From NCBI RefSeq assembly GCF_002866825.1, contig NZ_PKUS01000030.1, positions 1-64,000 on the forward strand: a stretch of 64,000 nucleotides of DNA, written 5' to 3'. Positions 50,941 to 60,208 of the stretch are shown piece by piece (position 1 is the first letter of the stretch; each line of letters begins with the position of its first letter). Both the position numbers and the translations under genes were made by a program. The stretch comes from Pseudohalioglobus lutimaris. Lineage in GTDB: Bacteria; Pseudomonadota; Gammaproteobacteria; Pseudomonadales; Halieaceae. The notes under the pieces were generated by a model. That model had not been told where the DNA came from and made no database searches. It saw only the letters and a program-made list of their open reading frames with translations.

Positions 50941-53418
50941 TTATAGCTCGCGCAACACGGCAACCGGCGGATGTGACACCACCCGCCGACAACTGAATAC
51001 TCCCAGCCCCGCGATCAAAACCACGCCTGCACCAATCCCCAGGGGCCACAACCAGGGTGTTGGGGAGTACTGCATGTCCATGGCTGTTACCTGCAGTATC
51101 GCCACGGAGATTTCTGCCGCTATGGTTGCCAGCAGTCCGGCAAACAACCCCAGGGCGGCGAACTCAATCAAAAGCCCGCCCAGGATCAATTGCTTGCGTG
51201 CACCCAGCGCACGCAGGATAGAACTCTCGTGCAGGCGTTCATCCACACTGGCCTGCACTCCGGCGATCAGAACCAGCGCACCCGTGGCCAGGATCACCAC
51301 GAGCACCAGTTCAATAGCGCCTGAAACCTGCTGGATGATGCTGCGGATCTGCTCGATAACCAGGTCCATCTCGATAACCGTGACCGTGGGAAACTCGCGG
51401 ATAAAGTCGTTGAGAAACACCTTGTTATCCGGATCCAGGTGAAAGCTGGTCATAAACGTTGCCGGATAGCTGGCCAGCACCTCGGGCGGAAATACCATGA
51501 AGAAGTTTGGCCGCATGGACTGCCAGTCAAGGCTGCGCAGGCTACTCACCGTCACGTCCAGTGGCTGGGCACCCACCAGCATGGAGAGGCGGTCGCCGAC
51601 CTCTATTCCCATGCGCTGGGCAAACTCGAGTTCCACCGAAACCATGGCGGCATCCGTACCCGGTTGCCACCAGTCACCGGCTACCAGTTCATTGCCCTCG
51701 GGCAGGGTTTCCGACCAGGTGAAGTTGACCTCACGTTGACGCGGGCCATCCATGTCGGCCTGGTCGCGCGTGGGCAGATCTACCCCCTGCACCGCCATGA
51801 TACGGCCACGAATCATCGGATACAGCGCCTCACTGCTGATACCCTCCTCGCGCAACCTCTGGTCAACCGCCTGCACGTCGCCCGGACCAATGTTGATCAT
51901 AAAGTGATTCGGTGCGTCCTCCGGTAGCTGGGTCTGCCATTCGTCTACCAGCGAAGTCCGCACCAGCACCAGAACCAGTAACAGCATTATCGCCATGGCA
52001 AAGATCACCACCTGCAGCGCATTGGCTGCGCCTCGCCGCTGCAGACCGGCCAGCGCCAGCCGCCAGATGCTGCCCGCACTCATCCCCACCAGGCGCCCAC
52101 CCTTAAGCAGAGTCATCGCGAGGCCCATCCCGAGGGTGACGGTGACCGCAAGTCCCGCCAGCAATGCCAGCGTCAACCGCCAGTCTCCGCTGTACCACAG
52201 CATCAGCAATGACACCGCGACCAGGCCGAACAAATAATCGCCGGAGGTACCGCGGGTGAATACAGCGACATCTTTACGCAACACACGCAGCGGACTGGCC
52301 TGGCCCAGCCGGCGCAGCGGCGGCCAGGCAAAACTCAACAGACAGGTCAGGGCTGTCGCACTGCCGATCAGGTATGGTCGCGGCCCGCTGGGGCCCGGTT
52401 CAACCGGGAGCTGGTCGGCAAACAGGGTAAAAAATAAGGCCTGAATACCCCATCCCAGCAGACAACCGCAAACCGTGGCCACAGCGCCCAGCAGCAACAG
52501 ACTTTTGCCATAGAGCTGGTTGATCGCGCCGGAGGTCGCCCCCAGGCTCTTCATCACCGCCACGTAATCATTGTGCCGCTCGCTGAACCGACGGGCCGCC
52601 AGTGCGATAGCAACGCCCGCCAGAACCACTCCCAGACTGCCGGCGAGCAGCAGAAAGCGTTCGGCCCTGTCCAGCGCGTTGCTGATACCGGGCTGCCCGT
52701 CACTGACCGTCATCAGTCGCTGGCCGGGGGCGAGCTGCGGTTCCAACCACTGGGTGAAATCCGTCATATCACCCACGTCTCCGGCATAAAGCTGCCTGAA
52801 TTCGACGCGGCTGCCGGGCTGGATCACCTCCGTCGCGGCGATATCCTCGTAGTGCATAAGCAGACGCGGTCCATAACCGAACATGCCCGCCGCCTGGTCA
52901 GGCTCGCCGCGCACCGCCCCGGTTACCTTGAGCTGCGCTTCTCCGACCTGCACCGCGTCGCCCAGCGTGACATCCAGTAGCGGAAAGAGTCGTGAGTCCA
53001 GCCAGACCGTGCCGCGCCGCGGGCCATTGGTGATCGTTACTGCATCGCCAAACGGCTGCTCACTGAACTTGAGGTCCCCGCGCAATGGATACGCATCTGA
53101 CACGGCCTTGATGGACGCCAACTGCATGGCGTCTCCCTGGGCATAGACCATGGACGGAAAGGTGAGAGTGGTGGCTACGCGCAGCCCCGACGCCTGCGCC
53201 TGCTGCAACCACTGAGCGGGCATCTCGCGCCCGCTGCGCACGACAGTGTCGGCGGCCAGAAAGCGATGGCTCTCCAGTTCCAGCGCGGCTTGCAGTCTGG
53301 TAGTGAACGCACTGATACCCGAAACCACGCCCACCGCCAGAATGAGGGCCATCATCAGAACACCCAGTTCACCGCCGCGCCAGTCCCTGGCGAGCATACG
53401 TGTGGCAGTGACAGACAC
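50941..53418 (-). CDS. ybbP: FtsX-like ABC transporter permease (YbbP family)
   Basis: A large permease of 825 residues with two FtsX-type blocks. The N-terminal helix (GVLMMALILAVGVVSGISAF) precedes a large periplasmic region. Helices at about 260-480 follow, then a second periplasmic domain, and three more helices near the C-terminus (IELVLVVILATGALVLIAGV onward). Such permeases act with a LolD-like ATPase and belong to the MacB/LolCDE superfamily; the substrate of YbbAP is not established. It begins 3 bases after ybbA. Confidence 0.9.
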   Translation of the reverse strand: MSVTATRMLARDWRGGELGVLMMALILAVGVVSGISAFTTRLQAALELESHRFLAADTVVRSGREMPAQWLQQAQASGLRVATTLTFPSMVYAQGDAMQLASIKAVSDAYPLRGDLKFSEQPFGDAVTITNGPRRGTVWLDSRLFPLLDVTLGDAVQVGEAQLKVTGAVRGEPDQAAGMFGYGPRLLMHYEDIAATEVIQPGSRVEFRQLYAGDVGDMTDFTQWLEPQLAPGQRLMTVSDGQPGISNALDRAERFLLLAGSLGVVLAGVAIALAARRFSERHNDYVAVMKSLGATSGAINQLYGKSLLLLGAVATVCGCLLGWGIQALFFTLFADQLPVEPGPSGPRPYLIGSATALTCLLSFAWPPLRRLGQASPLRVLRKDVAVFTRGTSGDYLFGLVAVSLLMLWYSGDWRLTLALLAGLAVTVTLGMGLAMTLLKGGRLVGMSAGSIWRLALAGLQRRGAANALQVVIFAMAIMLLLVLVLVRTSLVDEWQTQLPEDAPNHFMINIGPGDVQAVDQRLREEGISSEALYPMIRGRIMAVQGVDLPTRDQADMDGPRQREVNFTWSETLPEGNELVAGDWWQPGTDAAMVSVELEFAQRMGIEVGDRLSMLVGAQPLDVTVSSLRSLDWQSMRPNFFMVFPPEVLASYPATFMTSFHLDPDNKVFLNDFIREFPTVTVIEMDLVIEQIRSIIQQVSGAIELVLVVILATGALVLIAGVQASVDERLHESSILRALGARKQLILGGLLIEFAALGLFAGLLATIAAEISVAILQVTAMDMQYSPTPWLWPLGIGAGVVLIAGLGVFSCRRVVSHPPVAVLREL

Positions 53419-53420
53419 GC

Positions 53421-54086
53421 TCAGTTCCCCTCTACCAATTCGCCCGCTTCCAGCACCAGTCGACGCTGGCAGCGCTGTGCCAGAGTCATGTCATGGGTTA
53501 CCAGTACCAGGGTCGTCCCCTCCTGGTTGTTGATCTCAAACAGCAGGTCGATAATATGTCCGCCCGTGCGGGTATCGAGATTACCGGTGGGCTCATCTGC
53601 AAACAGGATGCGGGGTCGCGCTGCGAATGCCCTCGCGATCGCCACGCGCTGCTGTTCGCCGCCGGACATCTGGCGCGGATAGTGATCCATCCGCTCGCCC
53701 AGTTCCACACGCTCAAGGTAGTGCCGCGCCTGTTCTCGGGCATTTGCCTCACCCTTGAGCTCCAGTGGCAGCATCACGTTTTCCAGGGCCGTCAGTGCGG
53801 GCAATAACTGGAAGGATTGAAACACAAAGCCCACTTCCCTGCCCCGAAACAGCGCCCGGCCATCTTCGTCCAACTGGCCCAGGTCAGTATCATTGATAAT
53901 GATACGTCCGGCGCTGGTCTCATCGAGTCCGGCTAGCAGTCCCAATAGCGTGGATTTGCCCGAGCCAGAGGCTCCGACAATGGCCACGGACTCTCCCGAC
54001 TTGATTTCCAGTGAAATCCCTTTCAGTATCTCCAGCTCGCTCCCAGCCATCGGGACCCTTTTCTGGACATTTTCGGCTTTGATCAT
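53421..54086 (-). CDS. ybbA: ABC transporter ATPase (YbbA, LolD-like)
   Basis: ATPase of 221 residues with Walker A GASGSGKSTL, signature MSGGEQQRVAIARA and Walker B RILFADEPTGNLD, typical of the MacB/LolD group. It energises YbbP. AGGA lies nine bases before the ATG. The start codon (54086-54084) overlaps the divergent tesA start codon by two bases, so its promoter must lie inside tesA. Confidence 0.93.
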   Translation of the reverse strand: MIKAENVQKRVPMAGSELEILKGISLEIKSGESVAIVGASGSGKSTLLGLLAGLDETSAGRIIINDTDLGQLDEDGRALFRGREVGFVFQSFQLLPALTALENVMLPLELKGEANAREQARHYLERVELGERMDHYPRQMSGGEQQRVAIARAFAARPRILFADEPTGNLDTRTGGHIIDLLFEINNQEGTTLVLVTHDMTLAQRCQRRLVLEAGELVEGN

Positions 54087-54720
54087 GCAACGATTCCTTT
54101 ACCCCTTCCTACGCTATGCCGCGACGCTTGGTTTACTCGCCCTGTTTACATCGGCTCCCGTCCTGGCCATGGAGCAGCGGCTGCTGGTGCTGGGCGATAG
54201 TATCAGTGCGGCCTACGGTATGTCTTTGCAAGAGGGCTGGGTAGCCAAACTCGGTGAACAGCTCACGGCACGAGACCAACCGGTCGCCGTGATCAACGCC
54301 AGTATCAGCGGTGAAACCACAGCCGGCGCCCTGCGGCGGTTGCCGGAGCTGCTCAGTGAACACCGGCCTGACGTGGTATTGATAGAGCTGGGGGGCAACG
54401 ACGGCCTGCGCGGCTTTCCGGTAACAGAATTTCGCACGAATCTGGCACAGCTGGCCACGCTGTCCGCCGACAGCGGCGCTCGCGTGATCATTGTGCCGAT
54501 GGAGATACCGCCAAACTACGGAGCACGTTACACCGCCAGTTTCCGCGAGGCATTTCCCGAAGTCGCCCACGAAACCAATAGCCTGCTCAGTGCATTTATC
54601 CTCGATGGCGTGGCCACCGATCCGGGACTGATGCAGGCCGATGGCATTCACCCCACGGCAGACGCGCAAACCGCGATGCTGCAAAACCTGCTGCCCACCA
54701 TAGAACGGGCACTGCAGTGA
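54085..54720 (+). CDS. tesA: Arylesterase / acyl-CoA thioesterase I, GDSL family
   Basis: A periplasmic SGNH hydrolase of 211 residues. The signal peptide (FLRYAATLGLLALFTSAPVLA) ends near residue 28. Block I is LVLGDSISAAYG with Ser39, block III is GGNDGLRG, and block V DGIHPTADAQ holds Asp186 and His189. It cleaves acyl thioesters, lysophospholipids and arylesters. The ATG at 54085 is chosen because the signal peptide begins there; the open frame before it runs inside ybbA. The divergent tesA/ybbA pairing also occurs in enteric bacteria. Confidence 0.93.
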   Translation: MQRFLYPFLRYAATLGLLALFTSAPVLAMEQRLLVLGDSISAAYGMSLQEGWVAKLGEQLTARDQPVAVINASISGETTAGALRRLPELLSEHRPDVVLIELGGNDGLRGFPVTEFRTNLAQLATLSADSGARVIIVPMEIPPNYGARYTASFREAFPEVAHETNSLLSAFILDGVATDPGLMQADGIHPTADAQTAMLQNLLPTIERALQ

Positions 54721-56009
54721 GCACACCGTCAATGTGGGACAAGTTGCTGGCGGAAGATCACGCCCATGTCTGGCACCCCTATGCAGCTGCCAGCGACCCG
54801 GGCGTTATCGTCCCTGTCACCAGTGCCAGCGGCGTTCGCCTGCAACTGGCGGACGGCCGTGAACTGATTGATGGCATGGCTTCCTGGTGGTGCGCAATAC
54901 ATGGCTACAATCACCCGGTGATTAACCGTGCCGTGTCTAAACAACTGGAAAAAATGTCACATGTGATGTTCGGTGGCATCACCCACCCGCCGGCAGTGAA
55001 ACTGGCGAAGATGCTCACCGACCTCACGCCAGCCTCACTTAACCGTGTCTTTTTCAGCGACTCAGGGTCAGTGGCGGTCGAAGTCGCCCTGAAGATGGCC
55101 ATACAGTACTGGCACGCCAGCGGCCGGCCGGAAAAACAGAAAATGGTTGCCCTGCGTAGTGGCTATCATGGTGACACCTTTGGTGCGATGTCTGTCTGTG
55201 ACCCGGTAACCGGCATGCATCACCTGTTTGGCGACGTGCTGCCCAAACAGTTTTTTGTTGCCGCTCCCGATGCCGCCTTTGATGCCGAGTGCCCTGAATC
55301 CGAGCTGCACGAGATCGGTGACCTGCTCACCGAACACCACAATGACATTGCGGCGGTTATCGTCGAGCCCGTGGTGCAGGGTGCCGGGGGAATGCATTTT
55401 TACTCGCCTGACTACCTGCGAAAGCTACGGGCACTGTGTGACGCTTTCGATGTACTTCTGATATTCGACGAGATTGCCACTGGTTTTGGCCGCACCGGAA
55501 AGCTGTTTGCGCTGGAGCACGCGCAGGTAGAGCCGGATATTCTCTGCCTCGGCAAGTCACTCACCGGCGGCTACATGACCCTTGCTGCCACACTGTGTAA
55601 TAGCCGGATAGCAGAGGGTATCAGCGACGGCGAAGCCGGGGCATTCATGCACGGGCCAACGTTCATGGGTAATCCGTTAGCCTGTGCCACCGCGATCGCC
55701 AGCATCAAACTGTTGCTGTCACAACCCTGGCAGCGCACCGTGGAGCGCATAGGCAGCGAACTGGCCGCCGGCCTGGCCCCCGCCAGGGAGCTGGACCAGG
55801 TCGCGCAGGTGCGCTCCCTGGGCGCCATCGGGGTGATCGAACTCAACAGTCCGGTAGATCTCAGGCAGGTTACGCCGATGTTCGTGGAGCGCGGCGTCTG
55901 GGTTCGCCCGTTCGGCAAGCTCATCTATGCCATGCCACCCTATGTCATGAACAGCGAAGATGTGGCCACCCTGACCGCGGCGATGGTCGACGTCGTCGCA
56001 CAGCTTTAG
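54717..56009 (+). CDS. bioA: Adenosylmethionine-8-amino-7-oxononanoate aminotransferase
   Basis: PLP enzyme of biotin synthesis, 430 residues, which makes 7,8-diaminopelargonate using SAM as amino donor. Blocks: HVWHPYAA and GMASWWCAIHGYNHP near the N-terminus, SGYHGDTFGAMSV, VEPVVQGAGGM, FDEIATGFGRTGK and the PLP Lys280 in LGKSLTGGYM. The HPY and SWW blocks distinguish BioA from other class III aminotransferases. The start GTG 54717 overlaps the tesA stop (GTGA), so it is coupled to tesA; ATG at 54732 is an alternative. No other bio gene is in the window. Confidence 0.95.
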   Translation: MSTPSMWDKLLAEDHAHVWHPYAAASDPGVIVPVTSASGVRLQLADGRELIDGMASWWCAIHGYNHPVINRAVSKQLEKMSHVMFGGITHPPAVKLAKMLTDLTPASLNRVFFSDSGSVAVEVALKMAIQYWHASGRPEKQKMVALRSGYHGDTFGAMSVCDPVTGMHHLFGDVLPKQFFVAAPDAAFDAECPESELHEIGDLLTEHHNDIAAVIVEPVVQGAGGMHFYSPDYLRKLRALCDAFDVLLIFDEIATGFGRTGKLFALEHAQVEPDILCLGKSLTGGYMTLAATLCNSRIAEGISDGEAGAFMHGPTFMGNPLACATAIASIKLLLSQPWQRTVERIGSELAAGLAPARELDQVAQVRSLGAIGVIELNSPVDLRQVTPMFVERGVWVRPFGKLIYAMPPYVMNSEDVATLTAAMVDVVAQL

Positions 56010-56800
56010 CGAGGCCAGTGGACCTCCCCCTGCATGAACGTGACACAGCCACCGGTCATCAACACGCGCCCGGCCTTCAATTCACACTGCAGTTCACCAC
56101 CACGCCTGGAAATCTGTCGGGCATCAAGCCGGGGGCGACCCAGCCGGCCGGCCCAGTAAGGCACCAGCGCACAGTGTGCCGACCCGGTGACCGGGTCTTC
56201 ATCAACGCCCACAGCAGGCCCGAAAAAACGCGACACAAAGTCAACGCTGGTCCCCGGAGCAGTGACGATAATGCTCTGATCACAGGCCGCCAGCAGTGCT
56301 GCAAAATCAGGTGACAGCGCCGCCACCTCCTCTTCACTCTCGAACACATAGAGCCGCTTGGCCGCGCCCTCAACCTGCAGTGCCTGCTGCGGCACGGCAC
56401 CCAGCGCGGCGCACACCGCCGCATCCACTTCCATTTCAGCGAGTGCGTAGGCTGGAAAATCCAGTGTATATGCACCGTTTTCTCGCCTCACCTGAAGATC
56501 ACCGGACCGGGTGTTGAAGCGAACCGAGTCGTCGGCGTAGCCCAGATGCTGATAGAGGACGTGTGCACTGGCCAGGGTGGCGTGACCACAGAGATCAACC
56601 TCCACCTCCGGCGTAAACCAGCGCAGTGCATACCCCCCTTCGCCAGCGACCAGGTAGGCTGTCTCGGAAAGGTTGTTTTCGCTGGCGACAGCTTGCAGTA
56701 GATGGTCTTCGGGCCAGGCATCCAGGGGCATCACCGCGGCGGGATTACCGCGAAAAAGCTCAGTGGTGAAGGCATCGACCTGGTAAATGGGCATTTTCAC
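56006..56800 (-). CDS. PhzF-family isomerase/epimerase
   Basis: A protein of 264 residues with the diaminopimelate-epimerase-like fold. N-terminal blocks are IYQVDAFTTELFRGNPAAV and ASENNLSETAYLV with the conserved catalytic Glu; GHATLASAHVLYQ and DPVTGSAHCALVPYW follow. Family members catalyse isomerisation in phenazine synthesis, but single genes outside phenazine clusters have unknown substrates. It converges on bioA with overlapping stop codons, and no phz genes are nearby. Confidence 0.9.
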   Translation of the reverse strand: MKMPIYQVDAFTTELFRGNPAAVMPLDAWPEDHLLQAVASENNLSETAYLVAGEGGYALRWFTPEVEVDLCGHATLASAHVLYQHLGYADDSVRFNTRSGDLQVRRENGAYTLDFPAYALAEMEVDAAVCAALGAVPQQALQVEGAAKRLYVFESEEEVAALSPDFAALLAACDQSIIVTAPGTSVDFVSRFFGPAVGVDEDPVTGSAHCALVPYWAGRLGRPRLDARQISRRGGELQCELKAGRVLMTGGCVTFMQGEVHWPR

Positions 56801-56821
56801 GTTTCTGACTCCATGGTGGCG

Positions 56822-56850
56822 TTGTACCGCTTACAGCGCTCTAATATAGT
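56822..56850 (+). promoter_or_regulatory. Candidate promoter of the ion-channel gene
   Basis: TTGTAC (56822-56827) and TATAGT (56845-56850) are separated by 17 bases, 41 bases before the channel start. The -10 is good; the -35 matches only in TTG. Confidence 0.5.
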
Positions 56851-56890
56851 GGTTACTGCGCTCAGCCGACAGGGATAACAATTAAAGAGC

Positions 56891-57763
56891 ATGACCAAGC
56901 GAGAACTCACATCGCGGCAGGCCGTTTTTTATCGCGTCATTTTCGGCACGGAAACCAGCGCCGGCAAGTGGTTCGATATCTGCCTGATCCTTGTCATCCT
57001 GGCCAGCGTACTCATTGTCATGCTCGATTCTATCGAGTCCTACCATTTGCGCTACGGTGTCCTGCTGCTGCAGATTGAGTGGGGATTTACGCTGCTGTTT
57101 ACGCTGGAGTATGCCGTTCGACTGTGGTGTTCTCCCAACCGCAAGGCCTATGCCCTCAGCCCCTATGGCGTCGTCGACCTGCTTGCGCTACTGCCGACTT
57201 ATCTCTCCCTGTTGCTGCCACAGACGGCGCCACTGCTGATCATTCGCATGCTCCGGCTACTGCGCATTTTCCGTGTGCTACGCCTGCTCTCCCTGCTCAA
57301 TGAAGCCAACATACTCGCCGAGGCCCTGCATCGGGCCGCACGTAAAATTCTCGTCTTCTTCATGATGATGATCATACTGGCAACGATATTCGGCTGCCTC
57401 CTGTACGTCGTCGAGGGCCCGGAACACGGATTCAAGAGCATTCCTCACAGCATTTACTGGGCCATTGTGACCATCACCACTGTCGGCTATGGAGACGTGG
57501 TACCCATGACAGCGATGGGGCAGTCGATTGCTGCTGTAGGCATGCTCATTGGCTACATGGTTATTGCCATACTGACCGGCATAGTCATTTTTGAGCTGAA
57601 CAAGCGCGAGAGCCTGGAAGAGCAGACGGAGAAGGAAGAGGCCATAAGGAAGTCTCGCAACTGCACCACCTGCGCCACTGTTGAACACGACCCGAGTGCT
57701 CACTACTGCCGTCAGTGTGGCAGTTCACTGCCCGCTCCGGGTCATGCGCCAGAAGACGAGTAA
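56891..57763 (+). CDS. Voltage-gated-like potassium channel with C-terminal zinc ribbon
   Basis: A protein of 290 residues with the six-helix Kv plan. S1 is at about 27-48 and S2 at 56-77. The S4 segment has arginines every third residue (Arg119, 122, 125, 128, 131 in RMLRLLRIFRVLR). S5 is at about 152-175, with the pore helix and filter TVGYGD at 197-202, and S6 at 212-236. The filter predicts potassium selectivity. After a charged helix (238-256) the tail ends with NCTTC (Cys258, Cys261) and YCRQCG (Cys273, Cys276), a four-cysteine zinc-ribbon pattern. A metal-binding or redox-sensing tail on a Kv-type channel is unusual, and its function is unknown. Confidence 0.9.
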   Translation: MTKRELTSRQAVFYRVIFGTETSAGKWFDICLILVILASVLIVMLDSIESYHLRYGVLLLQIEWGFTLLFTLEYAVRLWCSPNRKAYALSPYGVVDLLALLPTYLSLLLPQTAPLLIIRMLRLLRIFRVLRLLSLLNEANILAEALHRAARKILVFFMMMIILATIFGCLLYVVEGPEHGFKSIPHSIYWAIVTITTVGYGDVVPMTAMGQSIAAVGMLIGYMVIAILTGIVIFELNKRESLEEQTEKEEAIRKSRNCTTCATVEHDPSAHYCRQCGSSLPAPGHAPEDE

Positions 57764-57794
57764 CCTCAACGACTCTCCTGCAAGGAAACGTGCA

Positions 57795-60125
57795 ATGAAG
57801 CTGCATTCGCTATCACCCCTGCCACTCACCGTTGCCGGACTTTGCGTCGGACTGGCAGCTAACGGCTCCCTGGCACAGCAGGTCCTGGAAGAAGTTGTAG
57901 TGACCGCGCAGAAACGCGAACAGAACCTGCAGGACGTACCTGTCGCCGTTTCAGCCTTCAACCAGGCGATGCTGGAGCAATCCGGGGTCAAGGACATGTT
58001 CGACCTGCAGACCAACGCACCCAGCCTTGTCGTCACCCAGAGCCAGACCTCGACCACCACGACTTTTTCCATACGCGGCATTTTCACCAGCTCACAGAAC
58101 TTCGGTCTTGAACCCTCTGTCGGCCTATACGTTGACGGCGTATACAGAGCGCGCCAGGGTTCGATGATCAATAACATGGTTGACGTGGCCAGCGTGGAAA
58201 TTCTGCGCGGTCCCCAGGGCACGCTGTTCGGACGTAACACGCCGGCGGGCGCCGTCACACTTGCCACGGTCGCGCCTGATTTCGACGGCAGCGGCTTTAT
58301 TGAGGGTACCGCAGGCAGTTACGGCTTATGGGGTATATCCGGCGGCCAGTCACTCACCGTCGCCGAAGACCGGCTGGCAATGCGCGCTACCGGCTTCATC
58401 ATGGACCGCGACGGCTACGTGGACATTGTTAACGGCGATCACAACGTCATCAATGACAGGGATCGCTGGGGCGCACGGCTACAGGCGTTGTGGACCCCCT
58501 CTGACGACCTCTCCGTTCGCCTTATCGCTGACTATTCGGAGGTTGATGAAGTCTGCTGTGCTGCCGGTTCGTACAAGAATAACTTTGTCGCCCAGAATCT
58601 TCCCACCGGATCAGCGGAGAAGTTTGGCACCGATACCAATATCGTTAATCTGGGTGGCACGGTAGTCGATCAACGGGATTTCTTTGATTACGAAGTCAGC
58701 GTGGCACGACCACCCCGCTCCAGTAACGAAGACGGCGGACTGTCCATGCAGCTGGACTGGCAGACCAGCAATTTCCTGCTAACCAGCGTCACCGCGTGGC
58801 GCCAGCATGACGCTTTCGACGATGCCGATATCGCCTTCACTGACCTCGATGGTGCGTTTCGCATTAACGACGCGCAGCAGAGCCAGTTCACCCAGGAACT
58901 GCGTGTCAGTCACAGTTATGAAACCTTCAATTACGTTGCCGGGCTTTACTATTACCAGCAGGACCTGGACAACAACCGGCAGACGATCGTCGGCAGCGAC
59001 CTGGTCGGCATTGTGGGGCTACCGGCCAATGCGTTTATCGATGGCAGCGGCGCGCTGGACGTCAATAGACAGGAGCACACCAGCTATGCCGCATTCGGGC
59101 AGGTGGACTATAACCTGTCCGAGTCACTGGTGCTGACCGCAGGCCTGCGCTGGACCTACGAAGACAAAGACCTGGCCAATACCTACACACAGGACGCGCC
59201 AGACGCCTTCAACCCGCTGCTACCCAACTGGGGCTTCTACCTGTTTCCGCCCCTTTCCCCGCAGCCAGACATCAGGGAGAGCTTCGACGACGACCAGGTT
59301 ACCGGCACTGTCAAGCTGAGCTGGTTCGCCCGGGATGCACTGCTTTTCTACGCCTCCTACGGAACTGGATACAAGTCAGGCGGTATCAACAGCGATCGCA
59401 TCTCATCGGAGTTTGATGTGGCCTTTGGAGCCGAGTCGTCGGCGTCCTACGAGTTGGGCATGAAAGCGGAATTTCCCCAGCAGGCACTGCGCCTGAATGT
59501 CGCCCTGCACAGGACCGATACTGACGACCTGCAAACCAACTCGTTCCAGGGCGGGGGGTTTTTCCTCAGCAATGCCGGAACGGCGGAGACCTATGGCGCC
59601 GAAATTGACCTTTTCTGGTTGCCCACGAACAGCACCACGCTGACCCTTGCCTATGCCTACAATCATGGGGAGTACGCGGACTTTGAGAACGGCCCCTGCT
59701 GGACGGGCACACCCTGGCACACTAACCAGGCAGACCCCGGACAACAGCAAGATGGCAGTTGCGACCGCAGCGGCGGCGATATCTCCACCAACCCTGAAAA
59801 TGTGCTGGTACTCACCCTCAACCAGGACATTCGAGTCAGTGCAGACATCAGTGCCTTCCTCTACGGCGAGTATGTTTACACCGATGAGCGCATGACAGAC
59901 GTCAACAATGACCCGGTGAAATACGACGATGCGTATCACACGCTGAACCTGAGGGCCGGGCTCCTGTTTGAGCAGTACGACACGCTACTGACGCTTTGGG
60001 GACGCAACCTGACCGACGAGGACTCCACCGACACCATTGCTGACGCTGTGGCCCAGTCCGGACGCTTTGTTGCCTATTACAAGGAGCCGTTGACCTGGGG
60101 AATCTCGTTGCGCAAAGACTTCTAA
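57795..60125 (+). CDS. TonB-dependent outer-membrane receptor
   Basis: A protein of about 776 residues with a signal peptide (LTVAGLCVGLAANGSLA|Q) and a TonB box-like LEEVVVTAQKREQNLQDVPVAV. The plug domain (about 45-160) has SIRGIFTSSQNFG, GLYVDGVYRAR and EILRGPQGTLFGRNTPAGAV, and a 22-strand-type barrel ends in Phe (LTWGISLRKDF). AAGGAAA precedes the ATG at 57795. The plug type is common among marine receptors for siderophores, steroids or other hydrophobic substrates; the ligand cannot be told. It starts 32 bases after the channel gene and may be cotranscribed. Confidence 0.93.
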   Translation: MKLHSLSPLPLTVAGLCVGLAANGSLAQQVLEEVVVTAQKREQNLQDVPVAVSAFNQAMLEQSGVKDMFDLQTNAPSLVVTQSQTSTTTTFSIRGIFTSSQNFGLEPSVGLYVDGVYRARQGSMINNMVDVASVEILRGPQGTLFGRNTPAGAVTLATVAPDFDGSGFIEGTAGSYGLWGISGGQSLTVAEDRLAMRATGFIMDRDGYVDIVNGDHNVINDRDRWGARLQALWTPSDDLSVRLIADYSEVDEVCCAAGSYKNNFVAQNLPTGSAEKFGTDTNIVNLGGTVVDQRDFFDYEVSVARPPRSSNEDGGLSMQLDWQTSNFLLTSVTAWRQHDAFDDADIAFTDLDGAFRINDAQQSQFTQELRVSHSYETFNYVAGLYYYQQDLDNNRQTIVGSDLVGIVGLPANAFIDGSGALDVNRQEHTSYAAFGQVDYNLSESLVLTAGLRWTYEDKDLANTYTQDAPDAFNPLLPNWGFYLFPPLSPQPDIRESFDDDQVTGTVKLSWFARDALLFYASYGTGYKSGGINSDRISSEFDVAFGAESSASYELGMKAEFPQQALRLNVALHRTDTDDLQTNSFQGGGFFLSNAGTAETYGAEIDLFWLPTNSTTLTLAYAYNHGEYADFENGPCWTGTPWHTNQADPGQQQDGSCDRSGGDISTNPENVLVLTLNQDIRVSADISAFLYGEYVYTDERMTDVNNDPVKYDDAYHTLNLRAGLLFEQYDTLLTLWGRNLTDEDSTDTIADAVAQSGRFVAYYKEPLTWGISLRKDF

Positions 60126-60166
60126 GCAGCGCCGCTGGCGCCAACTGTCTGAACCGCGGCGCTACT

Positions 60167-60175
60167 GCTATAATG
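60167..60175 (+). promoter_or_regulatory. Extended -10 promoter of the ygiQ-family gene
   Basis: TGC-TATAAT at 60167-60175 is a perfect extended -10 element. No good -35 is seen upstream (CTGTCT at 60146-60151 is the best), which is common for extended -10 promoters. It lies 34 bases before the start codon. Confidence 0.65.
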
Positions 60176-60208
60176 CGCGCCCTTTTGAGTAGTTGACCGG
60201 CGGACGCC

